DNA of 37,791 nt from an uncultured Faecalibacterium sp. (GTDB lineage Bacteria; Bacillota; Clostridia; Oscillospirales; Ruminococcaceae), in assembly GCA_944386015.1 (NCBI GenBank), contig CALWZK010000017.1, forward strand, positions 1 through 37,791, in the 5' to 3' direction. Positions 1-7,545 of this stretch are shown here, in pieces. How positions within the stretch are numbered: position 1 is the first letter of the stretch; each line of letters starts with the position of its first letter. The position numbers and the translations under genes were made by a program. Under the pieces are notes generated by a model. That model had not been told where the DNA came from. It worked only from the letters and a program-made list of their open reading frames with translations, and searched no databases.

Positions 1-215
1 TCCCGGACTTCGCCTTTCCTGGGTCGTCCCTTGGGTTTTGGGGGAACTCCCGCTGCAAGTTTTCGCTGCTTTCGATTGTATCGGGAAAGAAATCCACGCA
101 TTTCCTTATATGTGAATCCCAGCTTCTCTCCAATCTGACGCAGAGTCATTCCCTGGCTGCGAAGCTCTATTATTTCCTTCTCGTGTTCCTGAATGTGGCT
201 GTATTTTCTGGGCAT
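1..215 (-). CDS. IS OrfA-like helix-turn-helix protein (5' part only)
   Basis: Seventy-one codons from an ATG at 215 are open to the window edge. The protein begins MPRKYSHIQEHEKEIIELRS and has a helix-turn-helix of the transposase OrfA type (MTLRQIGEKLGF, residues about 23-34), followed by a basic, proline-rich stretch (KPKGRPRKG). In IS3 elements OrfA binds the element ends and is joined to the DDE catalytic OrfB by frameshifting; OrfB is not in this window. The Shine-Dalgarno AGGAGG (224-229) lies 8 bases before the ATG but is buried in a hairpin. A plain HTH regulator is less likely given the flanking terminal repeat. Confidence 0.7.
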   Translation of the reverse strand, partial: MPRKYSHIQEHEKEIIELRSQGMTLRQIGEKLGFTYKEMRGFLSRYNRKQRKLAAGVPPKPKGRPRKGEVR

Positions 216-223
216 AGCAAAAA

Positions 224-256
224 CCTCCTGTAGTAGTTTTATTCTACCACAGGAGG
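224..256 (-). promoter_or_regulatory. Hairpin hiding the Shine-Dalgarno of the IS gene
   Basis: On the minus strand a 13-bp stem with one G-U pair (arms 244-256 and 224-236, loop of 7) ends in AGGAGG, the ribosome-binding site of the IS gene. A transcript entering from outside would fold and mask the site, the strategy known from IS10 and IS50 for limiting transposase made from read-through. The right-hand copy has the same stem with one change in the loop. Confidence 0.65.
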
Positions 257-348
257 CCTTCTTTTTTCATTGTCTACTTTTACTGGAGCAGTTCACCCGC
301 GAAAGCGGGGCCGCCTGTTTTGTTTTGGGGCGGCGCCGGCGGGCCCTC

Positions 349-377
349 TTGCAATCCTTTGGCCGATTTCATACAAT
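349..377 (+). promoter_or_regulatory. Promoter of the two-component/sugar-binding operon
   Basis: TTGCAA (349-354), a 17-base spacer and TACAAT (372-377) form a good sigma-70-type promoter. The predicted start, near 384, gives a leader of about 36 bases. It lies only about 50 bases inside the IS end, so the operon has its own promoter despite the insertion. Confidence 0.6.
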
Positions 378-419
378 AGAATTATCTGTTGTTCAGGAAT
401 GGAAAAGGAGTATGCAACC

Positions 420-1700
420 ATGACCCACAAGAACGTTTACACTGTGGTGGTGGCCGACGATGAGGATATGCTGCGGGAAGCCGTCTGCACCATGGTTCCC
501 TGGGCCGAGCTGGGGTTTTCGCTGGTGGGCAGCGCCACCAATGGCCTGGATGCCCTGGAACTGGTGGAAAAGCTGGAGCCTGACCTGCTGCTCACCGACA
601 TCCGGATGCCCTTCATCTCGGGCATCGAACTGGCCCGCCAGGTGCGGGAGATCCGCCCGGCCATGAACATTGCCTTTTTGAGCGGATACGATGATTTTTC
701 CTACGCCAAGCAGGCCATCCAGTATAACATCATCAGCTATATGCTCAAGCCGCTGACCATCGACGGCATCGCGGCCGAGCTGCGGACGGTGCATCAGAAG
801 ATGGACGCCCAGTTTGCCCTGTTCCGCCAGGCCTCCCAGACCCAGGCCCCGCCCCGCCAGGACAAGCGGGCGGTGTTCCTGATGCCCCTGGTGCTGGACG
901 AATACGCCCAGCCCGACGCCAACACCGGCACCTATGCGGTGGAGTGCGGCCTGCTGCAGGACAAGACCGACAAGCCTTATTATACGGTGATGGCGGTCAC
1001 CATCCAGACCGACCAGGGGGAGGCCTGCACCACCCCGGCTTTCGCCTCCACCGTGGACAAGCTGGCGGTCAAGTACCTGCGGAATGTCAGCTTTTTCTCG
1101 GGGGGCCGGGTGATCAGCGTGCTGCTGGGCAACCCCTCGGATTTTGAGGAGTACATGCACATTCTGGCCGACGAGATCAGCCAGATTGCCGACCGTGTGC
1201 TGGGGTGCCGGTGCCGCATCGGCGTCAGCCGGATGACCCCCGACCTCTCCCAGCTCCACAATGCCTACCGGGAGGCCATGGAGGCCATGCAGAAGGCCGA
1301 CCCCGCCGAAGGGGGCGTCCGGTTTGTGGGGGACCTGAAGCCCACCGCCGGCGGCAGCGGCCTGTGCCAGCGGGCCCTGGAGGCCCTGGACAAGCACTAC
1401 ATGGAGGCGGATCTGTCCCTGGTGTCCCTCAGCGGGATGCTGGACGTCAGCCCCAACCACCTGAGCGCCTGCATCAAGAAATATGCCGGGGAGACCTTCA
1501 TCAATATCCTGATCCGCAAGCGGATGGAGGCTGCCCGCCAGCTGCTGGAAACCACCGACCTCCGGATTCAGGAGGTGGCGGGGCGCTGCGGCTATCTGGA
1601 CCAGCACTACTTCAGCTACTGCTTTAAGAAATACGCCGGGGAGTCTCCCAATGCCTTCCGCCGCCGGCTGCGCGCGGCCCCCGGGGAGGCCGCCCAATGA
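420..1700 (+). CDS. YesN-type response regulator (receiver plus AraC HTH)
   Basis: This is a cytoplasmic DNA-binding response regulator of 426 residues. An N-terminal receiver domain (about 5-125) has the acidic pair D13/D14, phospho-acceptor D60 in LLLTDIRMP, S88 and K110. A middle region of unknown fold follows, and the C-terminus (about 325-420) is a double helix-turn-helix of the AraC family. The open frame runs upstream to 270 across the IS boundary, but the ATG at 420 has AAAGGAG at 404-410, nine bases away, and sits behind the promoter at 349-377, so it is the likely start. It overlaps the kinase gene by 4 bases (ATGA), indicating translational coupling. By analogy with other YesM/YesN loci it probably activates the downstream mgl genes. 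Confidence 0.9.
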   Translation: MTHKNVYTVVVADDEDMLREAVCTMVPWAELGFSLVGSATNGLDALELVEKLEPDLLLTDIRMPFISGIELARQVREIRPAMNIAFLSGYDDFSYAKQAIQYNIISYMLKPLTIDGIAAELRTVHQKMDAQFALFRQASQTQAPPRQDKRAVFLMPLVLDEYAQPDANTGTYAVECGLLQDKTDKPYYTVMAVTIQTDQGEACTTPAFASTVDKLAVKYLRNVSFFSGGRVISVLLGNPSDFEEYMHILADEISQIADRVLGCRCRIGVSRMTPDLSQLHNAYREAMEAMQKADPAEGGVRFVGDLKPTAGGSGLCQRALEALDKHYMEADLSLVSLSGMLDVSPNHLSACIKKYAGETFINILIRKRMEAARQLLETTDLRIQEVAGRCGYLDQHYFSYCFKKYAGESPNAFRRRLRAAPGEAAQ

Positions 1701-3415
1701 CCGGCCCGGCCAAAACCCGGCTGCGGATCACCACCATCCTGGTGAGCATGGTGGTGGGGGTGGTGGCGGTGATCCTGGTGTGCTGCATCGGCTTGTTCCT
1801 CAACCGGTATCACCAGGCCATCGTCCAGAACGCCCGCACCAGCAGCGAACAGGCGGTGGCCCAGGTGTCCAACACGGTGGCCGACTACCTGGAAATCATG
1901 GACCAGTCCATGTCCATTGTCCAGCAGACCCTGGGCCAGCCCGCCGCCAAGCGGGATTCCATGCTGAATGCCTTTCTGAACTTCCGGCCGGATGTGGTGG
2001 CCGTCACCAGCTACAGCCCCGGCGGGGCGCTGCTGGACTGCTGGACCCTGGGCCGGGACCCCAAGGAACACATTGTGGCCAACCTCTCCTTCGATTACAA
2101 CCGGGCCCGCCAGGCCTCGGAACCTTACATGACGGCGCCCCATGTGGAGACCATTTTTGACCGTTACTACCCCTGGGTGGTGACCATGACGGCGCCCCTG
2201 GAGGACGGGGGCGAGGCGGCCTGGGTGTCCCTGGACCTGAGCTTTTCCAGCCTGTCCAGCGCCATCAACAATGTGGGCATCGGCAGCCGGGGCTACTGCT
2301 TTTTGCTGGATGCCGACGGCAACCTGGTCTACCACCCCCAGCAGCAGCTGATCTACGCCGACCTGAAAAGCGAAAACACCGCGGATCTGGTGGGCCTGGC
2401 GGACGGCGTCTACGACAACGGCACCGTCATCACCTGCATCAACAGCGTGGGCACCAGCGGCTGGCGCGTGGTGGGCGTGAGCTATGTGGACGAGCTGGTG
2501 GACCGGAACATGAGTGAGATGGTCCGGCTGTCCCTGGTGCTGGGGGTTGTGGTGCTGGCAGCGGCGGTGCTCACCAGCTGGGTGCTGTCCCAGCTGCTGG
2601 GCCGGCCCCTGCGGGGCCTGGCCGAGGCCATGGAGCGCTTTGAGTCGGACGCCGACCACTTCACCTATTCCCCGGTGGGAGGCACCCGGGAAGTGCAGGA
2701 GCTGTCTGCTTCCTTCAGCCACATGGTGTGCCGGATCCAGCAGCTGATGGTGACGGTGCGCCAGGAGGAGATCAACCTGCGCAAAACCGAACTGAAGGCC
2801 CTGCAGGCCCAGATCAACCCCCACTTCCTGTACAATACCCTGGATTCCATCGCCTGGATGTGCGAGCAGGGGCAGAACGCCGACGCGGTCCAGATGGTCC
2901 ATGCTCTGGCCCGGCTGTTCCGGATCAGCATCAGCAAGGGCCACGAACTGATCCCCATTGCCAAGGAGATCGAGCACGCCGAAAGCTACCTGCAGATTCA
3001 GAAGTACCGGTATAAAAACCGGTTCAGCTATGATTTCCAGGTGGACCCCTCCTGCCTGGATTACCTGTGCAACAAGATCACCCTCCAGCCCATCATCGAG
3101 AACGCCATCAACCACGGGCTGGACCTGCTGGTGGAAGAGGGCCACATCCAGGTGGAGGTGAAGCCCGACGGGGATGACATCCTGTTCCGGGTGATTGATG
3201 ACGGGGTGGGGATGAGCCCGGAACAGGTGGAGGCCATCATGAACCAGAAACCCAAGGACCACACCGGCATCGGCATCCGGAACGTCAACGACCGGCTGAA
3301 GATCTATTTCGGCAAACAGTACGGGCTGCGGATCGAAAGCGTGCCGGACGAGGGCACCTGTGTGGAAATCCGGATGCCCAAAGTGCGGCAGGAGGATGCC
3401 TATGAGACGAAATAA
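1697..3415 (+). CDS. YesM-type sensor histidine kinase
   Basis: A membrane sensor kinase of 572 residues. The first membrane segment is about 11-34, an extracellular Cache-like sensing region follows (about 35-275), the second membrane segment is about 277-299, and a HAMP linker comes next. The kinase part is of the His_kinase family (PF06580): ALQAQINPHFLYNTLDS with the phosphorylated His at 376, then the HATPase region with N-box IIENAINHG (466-474), DDGVGM (501-506) and GIGIRNV (524-530). It is coupled by ATGA to the response regulator and overlaps the next gene, a sugar-binding lipoprotein, by 14 bases. That tight packing suggests the binding protein may present ligand to the Cache domain. 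Confidence 0.92.
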   Translation: MTGPAKTRLRITTILVSMVVGVVAVILVCCIGLFLNRYHQAIVQNARTSSEQAVAQVSNTVADYLEIMDQSMSIVQQTLGQPAAKRDSMLNAFLNFRPDVVAVTSYSPGGALLDCWTLGRDPKEHIVANLSFDYNRARQASEPYMTAPHVETIFDRYYPWVVTMTAPLEDGGEAAWVSLDLSFSSLSSAINNVGIGSRGYCFLLDADGNLVYHPQQQLIYADLKSENTADLVGLADGVYDNGTVITCINSVGTSGWRVVGVSYVDELVDRNMSEMVRLSLVLGVVVLAAAVLTSWVLSQLLGRPLRGLAEAMERFESDADHFTYSPVGGTREVQELSASFSHMVCRIQQLMVTVRQEEINLRKTELKALQAQINPHFLYNTLDSIAWMCEQGQNADAVQMVHALARLFRISISKGHELIPIAKEIEHAESYLQIQKYRYKNRFSYDFQVDPSCLDYLCNKITLQPIIENAINHGLDLLVEEGHIQVEVKPDGDDILFRVIDDGVGMSPEQVEAIMNQKPKDHTGIGIRNVNDRLKIYFGKQYGLRIESVPDEGTCVEIRMPKVRQEDAYETK

Positions 3416-4373
3416 GCTGTGGGCCCTGCTGACGGCCGCAGCCCTGCTGGCGGGCTGCCTGGGAAGCTGCAGCCAGAGCGCCCCGGCGGGGGCCCGCCAC
3501 AAGGTGGCCCTGGTGGGAAAATCCGAGACCAGCGAATTTTTCCGGTCGGTGTATGCGGGGGCCCAGGCGGCTGCCACCGAATACAACCTGGATCTGACCA
3601 TTTCCAGCCCCGAAACCGAAGAGGACTACGAGACCCAGAACCAGCTGGTGGAGGAGGCGGTGGCCGCCGGCGCCGAGGCCCTGGTGTTTTCGGCGGCGGA
3701 CTATGAGAACAGCGCCCAGGCCATCGATGCCGCCGCGGCCCAGGGGGTCCGGATTGTGGCCATCGACTCCAACGTGAATTCCAAAGGGGTGGAGACCTAC
3801 ATCGGCACCGACAACTATGCCGCCGGCCAGATGGCGGCCCAGGCCGCCCTGGACGGGATGAAGGGCCGGCTGGTGGTGGGGATCATCAATTACGATGTCC
3901 GCAGCGCCAACGGCCAGGGCCGGGAGCAGGGGGCAAGGGAAACCTTTGCCGACAGCGGCCGGGCCCGGGTGGCGGCGGTGGTGAACACCCTGGCCGAGTC
4001 GGGCCGGGCCCAGGCCGACACCACCGCCATGCTGAAGGACCACCCCGAGATCAATGTGGTGCTGGCCTTCAATGAGCCCACCAGTGTGGGGGCCGCCGCT
4101 GCGGTGGCCCAGATGGGCCTGTCCGACCGGGTGTATCTGGTGGGCTTCGACTCCAACGTGGCCACGGTGGAGGGGCTGCAGAACGGCAGCGTGGATGCGC
4201 TGGTGGTCCAGAACCCCTACGCCATGGGCTACATGGGGGTGGAGAGCGCCTACCAGCTGCTCACCGGCCAGGGCAGCCGGCTGTCTGACACCGTCGACAC
4301 CAGCACCCGTGTGGTGACGCTGGAGAACATGTTTACCATGGACAGCCAGAAGGCTTTATTCGCCTTCCAATGA
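3402..4373 (+). CDS. Sugar-binding lipoprotein (Peripla_BP_4), probable co-sensor
   Basis: A 323-residue periplasmic-binding-protein-fold lipoprotein. The signal ends in LLAGC, a lipobox with the acylated Cys at 18. The mature part runs in the usual type I order: KVALVGKS strand 1, VAAGAEALVFSA, GVRIVAIDSNV, YIGTDNYAAG, VVLAFNEPTSVGAA and VYLVGFDSN. The start at 3402 has AGGAGG six bases upstream, inside the end of the kinase gene. Family members bind ribose-, galactose- or xylose-type sugars; the ligand here cannot be read from sequence. Because it shares an operon with the kinase pair and not with the transporter (which has its own promoter at 4472), it may be a dedicated sensory protein, as described for XylFII-LytS in clostridia. 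Confidence 0.85.
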   Translation: MRRNKLWALLTAAALLAGCLGSCSQSAPAGARHKVALVGKSETSEFFRSVYAGAQAAATEYNLDLTISSPETEEDYETQNQLVEEAVAAGAEALVFSAADYENSAQAIDAAAAQGVRIVAIDSNVNSKGVETYIGTDNYAAGQMAAQAALDGMKGRLVVGIINYDVRSANGQGREQGARETFADSGRARVAAVVNTLAESGRAQADTTAMLKDHPEINVVLAFNEPTSVGAAAAVAQMGLSDRVYLVGFDSNVATVEGLQNGSVDALVVQNPYAMGYMGVESAYQLLTGQGSRLSDTVDTSTRVVTLENMFTMDSQKALFAFQ

Positions 4374-4423
4374 GCCGTATTTGTGCAGTTTTTATAGTTT
4401 TTTGCGCATACAGAATTGCATTT

Positions 4424-4456
4424 TGCCGATATCAGATGGTTTTTTACCATGCCGAT
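4424..4456 (+). promoter_or_regulatory. Candidate operator repeats upstream of mglB
   Basis: TGCCGAT occurs at 4424-4430 and again at 4450-4456, 26 bases apart on the same face of the helix, with an inverted ATGGT/ACCAT between them (4436-4450). Direct repeats just upstream of the -35 are where AraC-type activators usually bind. The link to the response regulator at 420 is inference. Confidence 0.35.
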
Positions 4457-4471
4457 CGGTGATTTTTGCCC

Positions 4472-4500
4472 TTGTTTTTCGGGTGGATTTCCGATACCAT
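4472..4500 (+). promoter_or_regulatory. mglB promoter
   Basis: TTGTTT (4472-4477), 17 bases, TACCAT (4495-4500). Both boxes are imperfect, as expected for an activator-dependent promoter. The leader is about 73 bases and ends with AAAAGGAG before the ATG at 4580. Confidence 0.5.
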
Positions 4501-4579
4501 AGAATCAGCAAGTGGGGCAGGCGAGCAAAGCCCCACATCACCCGATGCATTTTATGGAAAGAAGAAAAGGAGAATCCAC

Positions 4580-5869
4580 ATGAGAAAAGCGATTGCATTG
4601 ACAATGGCTACTGTGATGGCTCTGAGCCTGGCTGCCTGCGGCGGCTCCGGTTCTTCCACCACCACCGCACAGTCCGGCGGTACCAGCACTGCTGCTGAGA
4701 CCAGCACCGTGGCCAACAAGGATAAGCCCCTGATTTGGTTCAACCGTCAGCCCTCTAACTCCACCACCGGTGAACTGGACCAGGCTGCCCTGTCCTTCAA
4801 CGACAACACCTACTACGTCGGCTTCGACGCCAACCAGGGCGCTGAGCTGCAGGGCCAGATGGTCAAGGATTACATCGAGGCCCACGCTGACACCATCGAC
4901 CGCAACGGCGACGGCGTCATCGGCTACGTGCTGGCCATCGGCGATATCGGCCACAACGACTCCATCGCCCGTACCCGCGGCGTTCGCAGCGCTCTGGGCA
5001 CCGCAGTGGAAGGCGACAACGGCATCGTCAGTGATCCCGTGGGCGTCAACACCGACGGCACCGCCACTGCTGTGCAGGACGGCACCATCGAAGTGAACGG
5101 CACCACCTACACCGTCCGTGAGCTGGCCAGCCAGGAGATGAAGAACTCCGCCGGTGCTACCTGGGATGCAGGTACCGCAGGCAACGCCATCACCACCTGG
5201 GCTGCTTCTCTGGGTGACCAGATTGATATCGTTGTTTCCAACAACGACGGCATGGGCATGGCAATGTTCAACTCCTGGTCCCGCGCCAACAGCGTTCCCA
5301 CCTTCGGCTACGACGCCAACGCTGACGCTGTGGCTGCCATCGCAGAAGGCTACGGCGGCACCATCAGCCAGCACGCTGACGTGCAGGCTTACCTGACCCT
5401 CCGCCTGATCCGCAATGCTCTGGACGGCGTGGACATCAACACCGGCATCGCCACCGAGGATGACGCAGGCAACGTGCTGAGCGACGACGTGTACTACTAC
5501 GACGAAGCTTCCCGTTCCTACTACGCACTGAACGTTGCAGTTACCGCTGACAACTACGAGGATTACCTGGATTCCACCGTGCCTTACGCACCTGTTTCCA
5601 ACCAGCTGGATTCCGCTACCCACGCCGAGAAGAGCGTGTGGCTGGACATCTACAACGCAGCTGATAACTTCCTGAGCGCCACCTACCAGCCCCTGCTGCA
5701 GAAGTACGACGATCTGCTGAACCTGAAGGTGGATTACATCGGCGGCGACGGCCAGAACGAGTCCAACATCACCAACCGTCTGGGCAACCCCAGCCAGTAT
5801 GATGCATTCGCCATCAACATGGTCAAGACCGACAACGCCACTTCTTACACTGCCCTGCTGAGCCAGTAA
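4580..5869 (+). CDS. mglB: Galactose-binding lipoprotein MglB, apparently circularly permuted
   Basis: A 429-residue lipoprotein (lipobox LSLAAC, Cys20, then a Ser/Thr/Gly linker). It binds glucose/galactose for the MglAC transporter. Residues 49-345 match E. coli MglB from about residue 85 to its C-terminus: LIWFNRQPS, YYVGFDANQGAELQG, an EF-hand-like calcium loop DRNGDGVIG (107-115), IARTRG, TWDAG, IVVSNNDGMGM, FGYDANAD and ISQHAD. Residues 352-427 (SVWLDIYNAADNFLS ... AFAINMVKTD) match the mature N-terminus of MglB (IYKYDDNFMS ... ALAINLVDPA). So the order is circularly permuted, in one unbroken frame. Ligand residues N55, R131, W195, N221 or N222, D245 and D362 have counterparts. GCT, GTT and CGT codons are commoner than in neighbours, suggesting high expression. 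Start: AAAAGGAG eight bases before the ATG. Identity as a galactose-family binding protein is firm; the exact sugar is not. Confidence 0.9.
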   Translation: MRKAIALTMATVMALSLAACGGSGSSTTTAQSGGTSTAAETSTVANKDKPLIWFNRQPSNSTTGELDQAALSFNDNTYYVGFDANQGAELQGQMVKDYIEAHADTIDRNGDGVIGYVLAIGDIGHNDSIARTRGVRSALGTAVEGDNGIVSDPVGVNTDGTATAVQDGTIEVNGTTYTVRELASQEMKNSAGATWDAGTAGNAITTWAASLGDQIDIVVSNNDGMGMAMFNSWSRANSVPTFGYDANADAVAAIAEGYGGTISQHADVQAYLTLRLIRNALDGVDINTGIATEDDAGNVLSDDVYYYDEASRSYYALNVAVTADNYEDYLDSTVPYAPVSNQLDSATHAEKSVWLDIYNAADNFLSATYQPLLQKYDDLLNLKVDYIGGDGQNESNITNRLGNPSQYDAFAINMVKTDNATSYTALLSQ

Positions 5870-5904
5870 CACGATTCAGCGAGCTGTGACAAAGCTCTAA
5901 TGGA

Positions 5905-5968
5905 GCGCTATTAGGGAGAAGGAAATTCTCCATTGGGGAGAAGAGCCCTCCCTAATAGCGCCTTTTTT
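5905..5968 (+). terminator. Hairpin with T-tract between mglB and mglA
   Basis: A perfect 14-bp stem (5905-5918 and 5948-5961) is followed by six T's (5963-5968); a smaller GGAGAA/TTCTCC hairpin lies within. Such elements between a binding-protein gene and its ATPase gene usually act as partial terminators or mRNA stabilisers, so that binding protein outnumbers the membrane complex. Confidence 0.8.
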
Positions 5969-6022
5969 GTGGGGGCGGCCTGCCGCCCCGAGGAGATCCA
6001 ACGTAAGACTGGAGGGACGAGA

Positions 6023-7531
6023 ATGGCGGAACCGAAAGAAGACATCGTCTTGTCGATTCGCGGCATGTGCAAGTCATTCGGACGCAACCGTGTGCTGGAC
6101 CACATCAATCTGGATGTGAAACGGGGCACTGTCATGGGACTGATGGGCGAGAATGGCGCCGGCAAATCCACCATGATGAAGTGCCTGTTCGGCACCTATC
6201 AAAAAGACGAGGGCAAAATTATCCTGAACGGCAAAGAGGTCAGCTTCTCCGGACCCAAGGATGCACTGGAAAACGGCATTGCCATGGTGCATCAGGAGCT
6301 GAACCAGTGCCTGGAGCGCAGCGTCACCGATAACCTGTTCCTGGGGCGGTACCCCGTCAAGGGCATGGGCGTGGTGGACGAGGCCCAGATGAAGCGCAAA
6401 GCGGCAGACCTGTTCCGCCGCCTGGGCATGACGGTCAACCTGACCCAGCCCATGCGGAACATGTCGGTGTCCCAGCGGCAGATGTGCGAGATCGCCAAGG
6501 CCATCTCCTACAATGCCCAGGTCATCGTTCTGGACGAGCCCACTTCCTCCCTGACGGTGCAGGAAGTGAACAAGCTGTTCGAGATGATGCGGATGCTGAA
6601 ATCCCAGGGCATCGCACTGATTTACATCTCCCACAAGATGGACGAAATCTTCGAGATCTGCGACGAGGTCTCGGTGCTGCGGGACGGCAACCTGGTGATG
6701 ACCAAGTCCACCAAGGAAACCAACATGAACGAGCTGATCGCCGCCATGGTGGGCCGCTCCCTGGAAAGCCGGTTCCCGCCGGTGGACAACACCCCCGGCG
6801 AGCCCATCCTGTCGGTGCAGCACCTGTCCACCAAGTATGCACCCCACCTGCAGGACATCACCTTTGATGTGCGGGAAGGCGAAATCTTCGGCCTGTACGG
6901 CCTGGTGGGCGCCGGACGCACCGAGCTGCTGGAAACCATCTTCGGCGTGCGCACCCGCGCCGCCGGCCGGGTTTACTTCCGCGGGCGGCTGATGAACTTC
7001 AACGACGCCCGGGAGGCCATTGAGCACGGCTTCGCCCTCATCACCGAGGAGCGGAAGGCCAACGGCCTGTTCCTGAAAGGCAACCTGACCTTCAACACCA
7101 CCATCGCCAACCTGGACCAGTACAAAGTTGGCCTGGCGCTGTCCAAACCCAAGATGGTCAAGGCCACCAGCAAAGAGATCAAGATCATGCACACCAAGTG
7201 CATGGGCCCCGATGATATGATTTCCAGCCTGTCCGGCGGCAACCAGCAGAAGGTTATCTTCGGCAAGTGGCTGGAGCGGGAGCCTCAGGTCTTTATGATG
7301 GATGAGCCCACCCGCGGCATCGACGTGGGCGCCAAGTATGAGATCTATGAGCTGATCATCCAGATGGCCAAACAGGGCAAGACCATCATCGTGGTCTCTT
7401 CCGAGATGCCCGAGATTCTGGGCATCACCAACCGGATCGGCGTCATGTCCAACGGCCACCTGTCCGGCATTGTGGAGACCAAGAAGACCAACCAGGAAGA
7501 GCTTTTACGCCTGAGTGCGAAATACCTGTGA
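6023..7531 (+). CDS. mglA: Galactose/methyl galactoside import ATPase MglA
   Basis: A 502-residue double ABC ATPase of the sugar-import (CUT2) class. First cassette: Walker A GENGAGKST (42-50), signature MSVSQRQMCEIAKA and Walker B VIVLDEPTSS. Second cassette: degenerate Walker A GLVGAGRTE (from 293), signature LSGGNQQK (from 403) and Walker B VFMMDEPT (from 423). The degenerate second P-loop is normal for MglA/RbsA. The start at 6023 is preceded by GGAGGG; the frame continues upstream but through the terminator hairpin. mglC follows after 14 bases, so the two are co-translated. It powers uptake of the sugar delivered by the permuted MglB. Confidence 0.95.
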   Translation: MAEPKEDIVLSIRGMCKSFGRNRVLDHINLDVKRGTVMGLMGENGAGKSTMMKCLFGTYQKDEGKIILNGKEVSFSGPKDALENGIAMVHQELNQCLERSVTDNLFLGRYPVKGMGVVDEAQMKRKAADLFRRLGMTVNLTQPMRNMSVSQRQMCEIAKAISYNAQVIVLDEPTSSLTVQEVNKLFEMMRMLKSQGIALIYISHKMDEIFEICDEVSVLRDGNLVMTKSTKETNMNELIAAMVGRSLESRFPPVDNTPGEPILSVQHLSTKYAPHLQDITFDVREGEIFGLYGLVGAGRTELLETIFGVRTRAAGRVYFRGRLMNFNDAREAIEHGFALITEERKANGLFLKGNLTFNTTIANLDQYKVGLALSKPKMVKATSKEIKIMHTKCMGPDDMISSLSGGNQQKVIFGKWLEREPQVFMMDEPTRGIDVGAKYEIYELIIQMAKQGKTIIVVSSEMPEILGITNRIGVMSNGHLSGIVETKKTNQEELLRLSAKYL

Positions 7532-7545
7532 GCGGGGGATAGAAT

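Larger units (their letters stand above)
1..295 (-). mobile_element. IS3-family-like insertion sequence, left end (partial)
   Basis: This is the left end of an insertion sequence that reads out of the window. The outer tip, read on the minus strand from 295, starts TGAACTGCTCCAGTAAAAG and continues TAGACA, the style of terminal repeat seen in the IS3 family (IS150-like ends). Inside it come a perfect stem-loop (224-256) and then the first transposition gene, cut by the window edge. A second copy of the same end, 75 of 77 bases identical, lies at 37715-37791 in the opposite orientation. The element is AT-richer than its surroundings and uses AGA and ATA codons, unlike the neighbouring genes. 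The rest of the element is outside the window, so family placement is inferred from the tip and the HTH protein. Confidence 0.75.

Noticed and set aside
270-419. A 50-residue extension of the response regulator into the IS end
   Set aside because: It starts inside the IS terminal sequence and upstream of the promoter; the receiver domain begins right after the ATG at 420, which has a good ribosome-binding site.
1616-3601. Long minus-strand open frame of about 660 codons opposite the kinase gene, and similar ones opposite mglB, mglA and murC
   Set aside because: They lie exactly opposite well-supported genes, have no ribosome-binding sites, and their Gly/His/Val/Gln-rich products are typical of the complementary frame of GC-rich coding DNA.
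4580-5869. The rotated MglB order as a frameshift, gene fusion of two binding proteins or a truncated duplicate
   Set aside because: It is one continuous frame, every MglB segment occurs once only, and no second N-lobe is present. A chimeric assembly cannot be excluded from the sequence alone but leaves no visible join.
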